A stretch of DNA of 64,000 bases from NCBI GenBank assembly GCA_963811895.1, contig CAWETE010000010.1, positions 310,001 to 374,000 on the forward strand, written 5' to 3'. Below the pieces are notes generated by a model. The model ran no database searches. It saw only the letters and a list, made by a program, of their open reading frames with translations, and was not told where the DNA came from. The translations under genes and the position numbers were made by a program. The DNA comes from DASSUW01 sp963811895 (GTDB lineage: Bacteria; Actinomycetota; Thermoleophilia; Solirubrobacterales; Solirubrobacteraceae). Below are positions 35,520 to 44,648 of the stretch, piece by piece. Numbering within the stretch: position 1 is the first letter of the stretch; the number at the start of each line of letters is the position of its first letter.

Positions 35520-38500
35520 CTATTGGGGACCTCCGTACCCTCGACGAGTGAGATCGGGAGCGGGTGGATGGCGTCGCTGCGAGCGCCTCCCCAGCAGGAG
35601 GATGCCCACGACGAAGAGCGCCACCCCGCCCAGGAGCGGCAGGCCGTAGTTGACTCCGGTGGCCGCCGGCTCGCTCGAATCGAAGTCGCGCAGCTCCGGA
35701 ACCCTCGCGCCGCGTGCGTCGGCGACCACGTCCAGGTAACGCGAGCCGTACCTCTGGCTCGGCTCCACGTGCGTGTTCTCGCTGAACTCGTTCCAGCTGA
35801 TGAGACCGATCGCATCGGGGGACGAGCCGGTCGCCGCGTCGAGCTGGGTGCGCAGGGTCGCCCCGTCTCTGCGGTCGACGGCGCTGGTGCCGCCCACGAG
35901 CCTCGCATCGAAGCCGGGAGCCGCGGGCGCGATCCAGAGGCCGCCGCGCGAATGGATCGCCTCGGCCATCTCGGCCAGCTTCTCGGCATAGCCCGGATAC
36001 GTCGCCGGATCGACCGATCCCCAGTAGTAGGCGTTGCCGTCCACGACGCCGGCGACGCGCCGGTAGCCCGCCACGTTCCGCTCTGAGCCCAGCACGAGGA
36101 GCTTTCGCCGCGCCTGCTCGGTCACGCTCGCGAGCTGGGCCCGGGTGAACCGGGGCGTGCCCGACCAGATGACCAACGGCTTGGCGAAGACGTGAAACGC
36201 CCGCCGTCGTGCGTAGCGGTGTTCGAAGAGCTCGAGGTCGCGGGCCACGCGCGCGGCGGGAAGCGGCTCGCGCTGGAAGTCCAGGCCCTGGTAGATCACG
36301 AGGAGCTTGAACCGCTCCGCCTCTGCGACCTCGGCCAGCCGCCGGAGGCGGCGGTTGAGAACCGGCGTGCTCTTCCAGCTCACGATGAAGCCGTCGATGC
36401 CCGCCCGCTTGGCCCACTCGACGTGCTTTCGCATCACCTCCCGGTCGTCGCTCGAGTAACGGCCCAGAAGGGGGTAGTCGGTCTTGGCTCGATCCCACGA
36501 CCCGGCGTTGAACCAGATGTAGTAGTAGGCGAACAGCCGGTCGGCCGGGCCGGCCGCCTTCGCCGGCGGGCCGGCGACCGCCACGATCGCGATGGCGACC
36601 AGCACCGACGAGACGAGGGTCGCAGCGCGCCGGCGAGCGGCCGGTGCGGGGCGGCGGATGAACAAGAGCGCCAGCGCCAGCGAGGCGAGAGCCAGCAACA
36701 CCACGCCGACGTCCAGCCAGCTGATCACCCGCACGTTCACCGCCTGGTCGCGCGACAGCGCAACCGGTCTCGACGACGAAATGCCGAGCGCGTCCACGCC
36801 CACCCGGTAGTCGCCCCGGGGCAGCGATGTCACGGTCAGATCGGCGCTCGGGCCGAGTGCCATCCGTCGCTCGCGGCCGTCGGGGTACTGCATGCGGACG
36901 GCGGAGCCGATCGGGAAGCCCAGCAGAGCGTCGCGGACGGTCACGCGCACCGCGAACAACAGCAACCGGAGCTGATGCCTCGGACCGGCCGCAGGGAAGA
37001 AACGCTGCTGGCCGCGGTGCACGACGTTCGCGCCGGCGACGAGCACCTCGTCGGCCGAGTAGTAGAGCCGCGTCGACGTCCTGCCCTGGCTCTCGGGCAC
37101 GACCCGATTGCCCTGCAGCCACACCTTGCGGCCGCCCGCCAGCACGTGCCGGCTCCCGTCACTCCCCTGCACGGTGATCGAAGTGACCGCGCTCGGGTCG
37201 ACGGCGTTCGCGTCGAGGTCGACGAAGCTGATCCCCACGCGGTGGTAGAGGTTGAGCGCGGCGATCCTACGGCCGGAGTACCAGCGATCGAACCTCGCAC
37301 GGACACCCGGCGCGATCTCCGTGTCGAGGGCGCGCAGCGATGCGCCGGCACGCCGGAACGCCGCCGGGGGCCTCGCCCGGCCGGTACGGTCGGCCTCGAA
37401 GCGGTGGCCGTCGATGGTGAAGCGCATGCCGGGCACCGCCGGAACCGTCTGGATGGCGGGCGGCGTCTGCGCCTCCGCCCGGTCGCTGCTCAGCGTGAGC
37501 AGGACGGCGATCGCCAGCACCGCCGGAGCGGGACGGAGAACACCCCAGCCGATCAGGATCGCGCTCAGGACGAGCGCCGCCCCGTACCCCAGGTAGATCA
37601 CCCAGCGACGGACGGGGGCCGCGTCCTCGGAGCCGCGCTCGGCGGCGACGATGCTCGGCGCGCGGGGCGCTTTCGAGAAATCGAACGCGCCGGCGAAGCT
37701 GTTGGCACGAGCGTCTCGGCGCGTAAGCGGCTCGAGCTCCCAGTTGGCCTCGATGAACCGGAGGATCGAGGTGGTGTCGAGCGGGGTGCTGTCGACGTGG
37801 CCCCGGCGCGCATAGGGGCTGACCAGCAGCGCCGGCACCCGAAATCCCAGCGTGCCTCCGGCGATCCTCGGCGGCCGCACGTGGTCGAACCATCCGCCCC
37901 AGTCGTCGTAGGTCCACATGAACGCCGAGCTGTCCCAGGCGCTGCTCAGCGACAGGGCCGTGACCAGCCTCTTCACCAGCGCCTCCCCGGCCCCGATGCG
38001 GCCCGGCGGATGCTCGCTCGAGCCCGCGGGCACGATGTACGCGACCTGGGGCAGCTGTCCGTCGCGCAGGTCCTCGTAGTACTCGTCGAGGTCCACGATG
38101 CGGCCGAAGAGCTTCGGATCCCGGACGTAGCGAGCCGAGTTGAGGAGCGGCACTCGCACCGTCTGCGTGGGCTGGCGCGGGTCGTAGTCCTCGACGTAGA
38201 ACTTCCAGGAGATCCCGCGGCGGTCGAGCCGGTCGAAGATCGTGGCGCGGTCTCCGAAGCCTCCGTCCGGGTCGCCCGCCGTCCCGGTCACCCAGAACAT
38301 GTGGCTGGCCACGCTCCCGTCCGGCGTGGCGGCGAAGAACCGATCGAAGAGGACGTATTCGTCGGCCACGTTCCAGTAGAAGGGCAGATCGCGGTCGTCG
38401 TAGTACCCCATGACCGAGCGGTCCACGGTCTGGCGGTCGACCGAGGCCGCGCGGACGAAGCCGTCCATGCGCCCGCGCGCGTACTGGATCCGGTGGATGC

Positions 38501-38765
38501 GGCGGTCGTGACCGAGGTCGGGGACGGGCAGCCCACCGAGCCGGAACGGCCGGACGCATGGCCGCGAGCGCTTTCCGACGGGCATGCAGGTGCCCCCGGG
38601 GATCCCGTCCGCGCCCGGATAGGTGCCGAAGTAGTTGTCGAACGAGTGGTTCTCCTGCATCAGCACCACGAAGTGCTCGATGGGCGTCGTCGGGCGGCTG
38701 TCGGCGGCGGCGGGCGCCGCGCCCGCGAGGCCCAGGATCAGGGCGAGCAGTGCGGCCCGGGTCAC
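35520..38765 (-). CDS. Phospholipase C-like phosphoesterase fused to a GH99-like glycosidase, with transmembrane segments
   Basis: One uninterrupted frame of 1081 residues with two enzymatic domains. Residues 1-23 are a signal peptide. Residues 27-365 are a phosphoesterase of the acid phosphatase/phospholipase C family (VVLMQENHSFDNYFGTYPG, GSSEHPPG, TYDDWGGWFDHVRPP). Two transmembrane segments follow (about 389-427), an extracytoplasmic beta-rich region (435-680), further spans (684-704, 716-735), then a GH99-like barrel (745-1025; AYYYIWFNAGSW, GIDGFIVSWKS, ISWNEFSENTHVEP) and a last span (1040-1059). GTG 38765 overlaps the GT39 stop. It could trim or turn over a phosphorylated surface glycan. 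Fusion by assembly error is unlikely because the frame is continuous through the join. Confidence 0.82.
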   Translation of the reverse strand: MTRAALLALILGLAGAAPAAADSRPTTPIEHFVVLMQENHSFDNYFGTYPGADGIPGGTCMPVGKRSRPCVRPFRLGGLPVPDLGHDRRIHRIQYARGRMDGFVRAASVDRQTVDRSVMGYYDDRDLPFYWNVADEYVLFDRFFAATPDGSVASHMFWVTGTAGDPDGGFGDRATIFDRLDRRGISWKFYVEDYDPRQPTQTVRVPLLNSARYVRDPKLFGRIVDLDEYYEDLRDGQLPQVAYIVPAGSSEHPPGRIGAGEALVKRLVTALSLSSAWDSSAFMWTYDDWGGWFDHVRPPRIAGGTLGFRVPALLVSPYARRGHVDSTPLDTTSILRFIEANWELEPLTRRDARANSFAGAFDFSKAPRAPSIVAAERGSEDAAPVRRWVIYLGYGAALVLSAILIGWGVLRPAPAVLAIAVLLTLSSDRAEAQTPPAIQTVPAVPGMRFTIDGHRFEADRTGRARPPAAFRRAGASLRALDTEIAPGVRARFDRWYSGRRIAALNLYHRVGISFVDLDANAVDPSAVTSITVQGSDGSRHVLAGGRKVWLQGNRVVPESQGRTSTRLYYSADEVLVAGANVVHRGQQRFFPAAGPRHQLRLLLFAVRVTVRDALLGFPIGSAVRMQYPDGRERRMALGPSADLTVTSLPRGDYRVGVDALGISSSRPVALSRDQAVNVRVISWLDVGVVLLALASLALALLFIRRPAPAARRRAATLVSSVLVAIAIVAVAGPPAKAAGPADRLFAYYYIWFNAGSWDRAKTDYPLLGRYSSDDREVMRKHVEWAKRAGIDGFIVSWKSTPVLNRRLRRLAEVAEAERFKLLVIYQGLDFQREPLPAARVARDLELFEHRYARRRAFHVFAKPLVIWSGTPRFTRAQLASVTEQARRKLLVLGSERNVAGYRRVAGVVDGNAYYWGSVDPATYPGYAEKLAEMAEAIHSRGGLWIAPAAPGFDARLVGGTSAVDRRDGATLRTQLDAATGSSPDAIGLISWNEFSENTHVEPSQRYGSRYLDVVADARGARVPELRDFDSSEPAATGVNYGLPLLGGVALFVVGILLLGRRSQRRHPPAPDLTRRGYGGPQ

Positions 38766-40351
38766 GGCCGCACCGCGAAGACGACGATGGCCGGCCGGTC
38801 CGAGCTCTCGCCCAGCGCCGTCTTGGCCGGGAGCACCTCGGAGTGGACCACCCGGCCGTCGTAGCGGTCGACGTATCCCAGCAGCTTCTTCGCGAAGCCG
38901 GCGGAGCGGGCGGCGGAGAACGTGTCCCAGATCACGTACTGCAGCTCGCTGTCGCGAATGGCGCGATCCGGGTTGATGAGGGCCTCGTACGAGGGGTTCC
39001 GGTTCAGCGGGTTGGGACTGACCGAGAGCCCGTAAGCCTTGCGGTGGCCGTAGTACTGGACGATGTTGGCCATCGACGGACCGATGGTCATGAAGGTCGA
39101 TCCCTCCGGCGCGTTGGCGTCGATCCACGCCCCGGTCTCGCGACCGCCCGGTAGCCCGCCCGATCCTGCGAGGAACGTGTCGGGCCTGGCGCCCTGGACC
39201 CGCCCCCACGTCGGAATGAGGAGGCTGAGGGCGGCGATTGCGACTCCGAGCGACCTGAGATGGTGCCCGGCCGGCATCGGCAACCGGCTGAGCGCGCGGG
39301 CGGCCAGGACCGCGAGCGCCGGGGCGATGGGAAGCAGGTACTGGAATCCCTTCACCGGCCACAGCGAGAAGAAGGCCACCGGCACCGCGATCCACGACAC
39401 GAGCAGCGTCTCCCTCCACGAAGCCTCCCGACGCAGCAGCCAGAGCCCGATCACGGCGGCGAGTACCACCAGCGGGCCGATCGCCTCGGGGACCGTCGCG
39501 GGGTAGAAGAGCCAGTCGTGGTTGGGGCGCCGGAACAGCTGCCAGGTGAGGTAGCTCTCCCCGGTACCGGTTCGCCCGGCCAGCATGAGGCTCAGCGGGA
39601 ACGGCGCTATCACCAGCGATATCACGGCCACCGAGAGGGCCAGGTCGCGCAGCCGCACGCGCAGCTCCGGGGTCAACGCCAGGAAGGCGTAGATCGCTCC
39701 CAGCAGGACGATGCTGGTCTCCTTCGCCAGGAAGGTGAGCCCCATCGCCGCGCCGGCGCCGTACAGCCACGACGCCCGACCGCTGAGCACGAAGCGGGCC
39801 AGCAGGAGGAGCGTGAGCGTGGCGAAGAACGTCATCGGTCCGTCCAGCAGCACCTGGCGCGTGACCACGACGTGGTAGGGCATCAGCGCCATCAGCAACG
39901 CGGCGATCAGCCCGGCCGGGCGGCCGTAGAGGACACGCCCGAGGTCGAAGACCAGGTAGACCGTCGCCACGCCGATGGCGGCGACCGTGAGCCGCTCGAA
40001 GCCCTCGGACAGGTTCAGCTGGAACCCGGCCGACAGCACCGTCTGGACGAGCAGGGGATGGGCCCGGAAGATGGGGAAGAGCTCACCGAGCTGCGGATGG
40101 TCGGCGATCGCCGCCGCCTGGCCCGCATAGACCGCTTCGTCGCTGTTGAACCCTGTGCTGTTGAGCTGCCACACCCGCAGCACGGCGGCCAGGGCGAGGA
40201 TGAGAGCCAGGGACGCGCCGGCCGGGACATGGGCCAACGCGCGCCGCTCCGCCCCGGTCCGGGCCTGGGTCGGCCGGGTCGCCGCTGCGACCCGCTCCGC
40301 TCCAGGCTCGACCGTCGATGTCCCGCTGCTAGGCGCCTCGACCCAGCTCAT
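38762..40351 (-). CDS. GT39-type (PMT/ArnT-like) membrane glycosyltransferase
   Basis: Polytopic GT-C transferase of about 529 residues that uses a polyprenyl-phosphate sugar. The first loop has the catalytic acidic pair in STGFNSDEAVYAGQ. A dozen hydrophobic segments follow (e.g. ALILALAAVLRVW, LIAALLMALMPYHVVV, VISLVIAPFPLSLML), and a soluble C-terminal domain carries WIDANAPEGSTFMT and YYGHRKAYGLS. ATG 40351 overlaps the end of the preceding gene by 23 bases; a TTG at 40378 would add nine residues. The neighbour makes the likely polyprenyl-phosphate sugar donor (GT2 domain), so the pair should glycosylate a surface protein or lipid. Confidence 0.87.
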   Translation of the reverse strand: MSWVEAPSSGTSTVEPGAERVAAATRPTQARTGAERRALAHVPAGASLALILALAAVLRVWQLNSTGFNSDEAVYAGQAAAIADHPQLGELFPIFRAHPLLVQTVLSAGFQLNLSEGFERLTVAAIGVATVYLVFDLGRVLYGRPAGLIAALLMALMPYHVVVTRQVLLDGPMTFFATLTLLLLARFVLSGRASWLYGAGAAMGLTFLAKETSIVLLGAIYAFLALTPELRVRLRDLALSVAVISLVIAPFPLSLMLAGRTGTGESYLTWQLFRRPNHDWLFYPATVPEAIGPLVVLAAVIGLWLLRREASWRETLLVSWIAVPVAFFSLWPVKGFQYLLPIAPALAVLAARALSRLPMPAGHHLRSLGVAIAALSLLIPTWGRVQGARPDTFLAGSGGLPGGRETGAWIDANAPEGSTFMTIGPSMANIVQYYGHRKAYGLSVSPNPLNRNPSYEALINPDRAIRDSELQYVIWDTFSAARSAGFAKKLLGYVDRYDGRVVHSEVLPAKTALGESSDRPAIVVFAVRP

Positions 40352-42707
40352 CCGCGCCTCTGCCGTTCCGTGCGGCAAGGACGCGAGGAGCCAGTGAGGT
40401 CTCGCCCTTGGGGGGCGCCTGCGGCGTCCAGCGGCTCACGACACCGGGCACCCGGCGCCACCAGTCCATCGTCTCGCTTCGCATCGCCGCCGCGGGGAGG
40501 CCGCTGAGCGCGCTCGCGACGATGCCTCGCTCGACGTCCTTCAGATCGGTGCCGTTGCGCCGGCGGAGCGATCCCTCGATCGCCGCATACGGAGGGAAGC
40601 CGTAGGCGTCCTCGCAGTTGCGCATCAGGGTCTCGAGCGCCTCTGACTCGTCCAGCGAAACGGCTCCCTCGCCACCGCGCTGGATCACCACCATCCCCGT
40701 CAAGCGAGCCTCGGGAGCCACCGCGACGCCGGGTACGAGCCGCTCCACGTGGTACTTGGGCGGAGGGACGATCATCTGGACGACCGCGTTGATCGTCGCG
40801 GCGGGAAGGTGGGTGCGGGCGAGGATGAGCGCGAAGCGCCGCCCCGACCGCGAGTGCAGCCGGCTCTGGACCACCAGGCCGATGCGTTCCCGCCGGGACA
40901 GCAACGGCGTCTTCACCGCCTTCAAGGTGTGCCGGCTGATCGTGAGGGGCTTGGGGTACGTCAGCACCCGGCCGTCGGGACTCACGAGCGTCAGATCGTC
41001 GGAGAGGAACGAGTAGGGATGGCTCTCGAGCATGAGGAGGCTCGTGGTCGTCTTCCCGGTATCGGTCCTGGCCGTGACCAGGAAGGCGCCCTCACCGTCG
41101 GCCAGGCACGCCGCGTGTACGAGCGCATAGCCTCGCTCGGCGAACTTCCAGCGAAGAATCGGCTCGACCACATTCGTGTAGAGCACGTGCGGGGACCGCC
41201 GGAGCAGCGGCGACGCGGTCGCCTCGATGCGATCGCCGAGATCGATCACCACGCCGAACCCCAGGCGGCCGGGACCCTCGCGGTAGTGCACGGCGGAGTC
41301 GCCGTTCGGGCTCACCCTGCCAACCCGCACGCGGATGTCGGCCTCTCCGATCAGCTCGCCGATGCGGAAGCGCTCCAGTTCGGGCAGGCGGGCGTCCGAC
41401 TTGACGGTGACGATGCCGTGGATGTCGTAGCTGAACGAGCGCGGCGCGCCCGTGCCCGGCGGCGCCTTCGCCCAGATCCAGGTATCGGCGAGCGCGAAGC
41501 GCACGACCGTGAGGCCCACCAGGGACAGCACGTTCGAGACCACGTAGTGAATACCGAGCCCGGAGGTCAGCAGCACGAGTAGTGGTCCTCTCACCGCGAG
41601 TGCGACGTTATTCATGAGGAAGAAGAGCGCCATGCGGTGGCCCCTGCCTCGCTTGCCCTCGCGATCGGCGAACACCCAGAGCTCGGTGAAGCTGAAGTTC
41701 CACAACGTCGACGCCTGGGTCGCGATCACCGCCGACACGACGTAGAACAGGCCGACGACGTCGGTGAGCACGGCCAGCACGACGGTGTTGACGACGAGAC
41801 CTGAGACGCCGACGATTCCGAAGCGGGCGAACCGCAGGCGCGCGAGCAACGACAGGTAGCGCATCCCCTCGCGGATCGTCGCCTTGCTGCGACCGGCGTG
41901 TCGCTCGCCGAACGCGAACCAAACCTCGGCGCACCGGAGCCCGGGCGTGCGGATCAACAGATCGAGCAGGATCTTGAACCCGCGTGGCCGCAGAGCGTCG
42001 ACGTCGATCGCATCGCGGCGCACCAGGAAGAAGCCGCTCATGGGATCGGTGATGTTTCGGAGGCGCCGCGGAAACAGCAGCCGCGCTGCCCCCGTCGTGA
42101 AACGAGAGGCCATTCCGCGCGCCCAGCCGAAACCGGTCGAGCCGTTCTCGCAGTAGCGGCTTGCGACGACGAGGTCGACGTCGGAGGACTCGACCTGCTC
42201 GAGCAGTGACGCGATCAGCTCGGGTGGGTGCTGCAGGTCGGCGTCCATGACACAGACCCATGGCGCCCTCGCGGCGCGCAGTCCCTGAACGACCGCTGCC
42301 CCGAGGCCGCTGCGGCCGCGTTCGCTCCTCTGTCGCAGGAGCAGGACCTCACGACTGCACTGCCAGGCGGTCGCCTCGATCGTCTCTGGCGTGCCGTCGC
42401 TGCTTGCGTCCACGAAGATGATCTCCATCGCGACGGTCGGGACCACGGCTTCGAGGCGCGCAAGCAGGGCGGCGACGTTCCCGGCCTCGTTCTTCGTCGG
42501 AACGACGATCGAGAGGAGCGGCCGAACGCGAGACTGGGGCGTCCTCGGGGCACTCGGTTCAGTGCTGTCAGCCGTGAGAGTCCGCAGTTTCACCGTTCTG
42601 GTCTCCTTGAGAAACGCCGCCAGATTCCCTTCTGTTGCGAGCGTAGACTCGCGTCGGTTCCGGCCGCGTCGGAACAACGGGTGATCCTGCTTCCCCAAAA
42701 GGGGCAT
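40329..42707 (-). CDS. Three-domain protein: GT2 polyprenyl-phosphate glycosyltransferase, GtrA-like membrane domain, HPr-kinase-like P-loop domain
   Basis: 792 residues. Domain 1 (about 65-300) is a dolichol-phosphate-mannose-synthase-like GT2 (LSIVVPTKNEAGN, VDASSDGTPE, MDADLQHPPE). Domain 2 (about 305-430) is a four-helix GtrA-like module (FARFGIVGVSGLVVNTVVLA, ASTLWNFSFTELWVF). Domain 3 (about 440-720) resembles HPr kinase or related serine-kinase-like P-loop proteins: VTARTDTGKTTTSLL is a Walker A variant and FLSDDLTLVSPDG follows. A tail (MRSETMDWWRRVPGV) is basic. GT2-GtrA fusions are well known; the added kinase-like domain is not a combination I recognise. ATG 42707 lies 13 bp after the LuxR gene. 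Confidence 0.83.
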   Translation of the reverse strand: MPLLGKQDHPLFRRGRNRRESTLATEGNLAAFLKETRTVKLRTLTADSTEPSAPRTPQSRVRPLLSIVVPTKNEAGNVAALLARLEAVVPTVAMEIIFVDASSDGTPETIEATAWQCSREVLLLRQRSERGRSGLGAAVVQGLRAARAPWVCVMDADLQHPPELIASLLEQVESSDVDLVVASRYCENGSTGFGWARGMASRFTTGAARLLFPRRLRNITDPMSGFFLVRRDAIDVDALRPRGFKILLDLLIRTPGLRCAEVWFAFGERHAGRSKATIREGMRYLSLLARLRFARFGIVGVSGLVVNTVVLAVLTDVVGLFYVVSAVIATQASTLWNFSFTELWVFADREGKRGRGHRMALFFLMNNVALAVRGPLLVLLTSGLGIHYVVSNVLSLVGLTVVRFALADTWIWAKAPPGTGAPRSFSYDIHGIVTVKSDARLPELERFRIGELIGEADIRVRVGRVSPNGDSAVHYREGPGRLGFGVVIDLGDRIEATASPLLRRSPHVLYTNVVEPILRWKFAERGYALVHAACLADGEGAFLVTARTDTGKTTTSLLMLESHPYSFLSDDLTLVSPDGRVLTYPKPLTISRHTLKAVKTPLLSRRERIGLVVQSRLHSRSGRRFALILARTHLPAATINAVVQMIVPPPKYHVERLVPGVAVAPEARLTGMVVIQRGGEGAVSLDESEALETLMRNCEDAYGFPPYAAIEGSLRRRNGTDLKDVERGIVASALSGLPAAAMRSETMDWWRRVPGVVSRWTPQAPPKGETSLAPRVLAARNGRGADELGRGA

Positions 42708-42720
42708 CTTCCGCGGCTCC

Positions 42721-43662
42721 CTATCCGAATCCGCCTGCGGGCGCCACCAGCGCCTGCTCGACGCCGGGGCCGCGCATGTGGAAGTACCGCGAGACCGCCT
42801 GCGAGCGGTTCTGCACCGCGAGCTTGCGGAGGATGTGCTTCACGTGCGTCTTGACCGTGTCCTCGGAGACGACGAGCCGGGTAGCGATGCGAGCGTTCGT
42901 CTCTCCCTCGGCGAGCATGACGAGCACCTCTCGCTCGCGGCGCGTCAGCATCTCCAGACGCTCGCGCTCCGGCACGCCGGCGGCTGGGCTCAGGGGGATC
43001 ACCGGCATCGCGGCGGCGAGCGCGACCGCAGGCGTGATGAGCTCCTCCACGCTGGCCTCGGTCGAGCGAACGAGCGCAAGCACCCGGTTCGAGTGCCGGC
43101 GGAGGCGCTCCTCGAGCACGCATCGCTCGAGCGCGAAGCCCAGACCTTCGGCGAACGCCCACAGTGCTCTGCGCTCGAGCTCGGTCACCGCCGGCCCGTG
43201 ACGGCCGTGGTCGGCATGCAGCAGCGTGACGGCCTGCGCCTCGCAGATGACCGGCGCGCCCACGTACGAACGCGTGCCGGGGAGGGGTGCCAGTGCATGC
43301 GGATCGCCCACCGCGTCCGCGACGAGCAGCGTCGTCCGCCGGCGCAGCATCTCCGACTCGTGCAGCGACGGACGCAGCGGCGCCGGTGTCGCGGCAAGGC
43401 ACTTCAGAAGCCGACTGCCCTCGTCAGGCGCCCCTCGCACGTGCACGCTCTCGGCCACGAGTGCACGATCACGAATACCGAACAGGGCCGCCCGCCCGAA
43501 GCCCATCTCGTCGCACAGCGCGCGGGTGGCGTGGCTGAACAGCTTCGGTAGCGACGTCGCCTGGCGCAGGCTCCTCAGCGCCGGAGCGACTCCCGAGAGC
43601 GCACCGGCGGGATCGGAGCCAGGTCCGGGCATCCCGGACGTCGTGCGGATCAGCGCGCTCAC
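42721..43662 (-). CDS. GAF-like sensor with LuxR-type DNA-binding domain
   Basis: Cytoplasmic regulator of 313 residues. Residues about 30-190 look like a GAF domain (LFSHATRALCDEMGFGRAAL, RSYVGAPVICEAQAVTLLHA). Residues 235-300 are a LuxR helix-turn-helix (LTRREREVLVMLAEGETNAR, VSEDTVKTHVKHILRKL). There is no receiver aspartate domain, so it is not a classical response regulator. GTG 43662 overlaps the stop of the upstream peptidoglycan-binding gene. As the second gene of the surface-glycan series, it may control that operon. The same GAF-LuxR design is often used in actinobacteria for stress or dormancy signals. Confidence 0.85.
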   Translation of the reverse strand: MSALIRTTSGMPGPGSDPAGALSGVAPALRSLRQATSLPKLFSHATRALCDEMGFGRAALFGIRDRALVAESVHVRGAPDEGSRLLKCLAATPAPLRPSLHESEMLRRRTTLLVADAVGDPHALAPLPGTRSYVGAPVICEAQAVTLLHADHGRHGPAVTELERRALWAFAEGLGFALERCVLEERLRRHSNRVLALVRSTEASVEELITPAVALAAAMPVIPLSPAAGVPERERLEMLTRREREVLVMLAEGETNARIATRLVVSEDTVKTHVKHILRKLAVQNRSQAVSRYFHMRGPGVEQALVAPAGGFG

Positions 43663-44561
43663 GGTGAGCTCGGCGACCGCTGTGGAGAGAGCCGGACCGC
43701 CACGCCCGCGTCGCCCGCTCGAGTCACGTCGGGCATCGCCGCGGTGCCGCGCGCCTCTCCCGTCTCACGCTCGCCGGGTGAGGCGTGCGTCGCGAACAGC
43801 GCTCCCGCCGCCGCCCCCATGGCGAACACGGCAAGCAGCGAAGCGCACACCATCCCGAGCCGGAGGTTGGTCGCAGGCGTCCGGTCTCGTTCGGGTTCGT
43901 CGCCGTCGGAGGTTCCTCTGCGACGCCGGCCGCCGAGCAGCCACGCGCCGCCCAGCAGCACCGCCATCGCCAGAGCGCCCAGTCCCGCGGCAACCTCGGG
44001 GGCGAGCCCGTCCGACGGCTGTGGCCGGGCCGGCACGCTCGGCGCGCTGCGGGTGTCGGGGGTGACGGGGCGATCTGGCGCAACGTCGACCGCCGGCGGA
44101 CGGTCCGCTGTTCGCTTCCCGGGCGCGGCGCGATGTCGATCGGGTCGACTCGAGCGCACTGGCTTGCTCTCCCGCCCCTTCGGCCGGAGCAGGAACGTCC
44201 TGGTCTCTGGGCCGACCATTCCGTCGGCCCGCAGGCCGTGGGCGGTCTGGAACCGCTCGACAGCCCTTTGCGTCAACGGACCGAAGAGGCCGTCGATCGG
44301 CCCCGGATGGAAGCGGCGCGTGCGCAGGCGGAGCTGCAGCTGCCGCACCGCGGTGGAGCCGTGCCCGGTTCCGTAGCCGGCCCCGCGGCGGAGCAGACCG
44401 GCGGCGACGAGGGCGGTCTGGAAGGACTTGCCCTGCTCGGCACGCGCCGTGTCGCGAGCGAAGCTCGTGGCGGGTGACCAGAGCAGCAGCACGATCGTCG
44501 ACAACGCCGCGATCAGAAGCACCCGGGGCAGTGAGGCTGGTTGTGAGGGCCAGTGAAGCAC
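43659..44561 (-). CDS. Peptidoglycan-binding membrane protein
   Basis: 300-residue protein. A signal-anchor (RVLLIAALSTIVLLLWSPA, about 13-31) is followed by a PG_binding_1-type three-helix domain (about 66-126; TAVRQLQLRLRTRRFHPGPI, QRAVERFQTAHGLRADGMVG), a basic/proline-rich linker, then two transmembrane helices (about 192-212 and 235-257) separated by a short charged loop. The layout ties the membrane to the cell wall. GTG 44561 follows GAAAGG. It leads the minus-strand series with the LuxR regulator, glycosyltransferases and the phosphoesterase-glycosidase fusion, which suggests a cell-envelope assembly or sensing unit. Confidence 0.8.
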   Translation of the reverse strand: MLHWPSQPASLPRVLLIAALSTIVLLLWSPATSFARDTARAEQGKSFQTALVAAGLLRRGAGYGTGHGSTAVRQLQLRLRTRRFHPGPIDGLFGPLTQRAVERFQTAHGLRADGMVGPETRTFLLRPKGRESKPVRSSRPDRHRAAPGKRTADRPPAVDVAPDRPVTPDTRSAPSVPARPQPSDGLAPEVAAGLGALAMAVLLGGAWLLGGRRRRGTSDGDEPERDRTPATNLRLGMVCASLLAVFAMGAAAGALFATHASPGERETGEARGTAAMPDVTRAGDAGVAVRLSPQRSPSSP

Positions 44562-44648
44562 TTACCTTTCAAGTACCCCGCCGTGTGTGCCGCGGCCGCT
44601 GCAATCACCGCAAGCCGAATCTGGTATCGGCCGGCGCGTGGGCCGATA

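Noticed and set aside
36192..38864. 890-codon plus-strand open frame opposite the phosphoesterase-glycosidase fusion
   Set aside because: Low-complexity composition, no ribosome site and no motif; the minus strand holds two intact enzymatic signatures.
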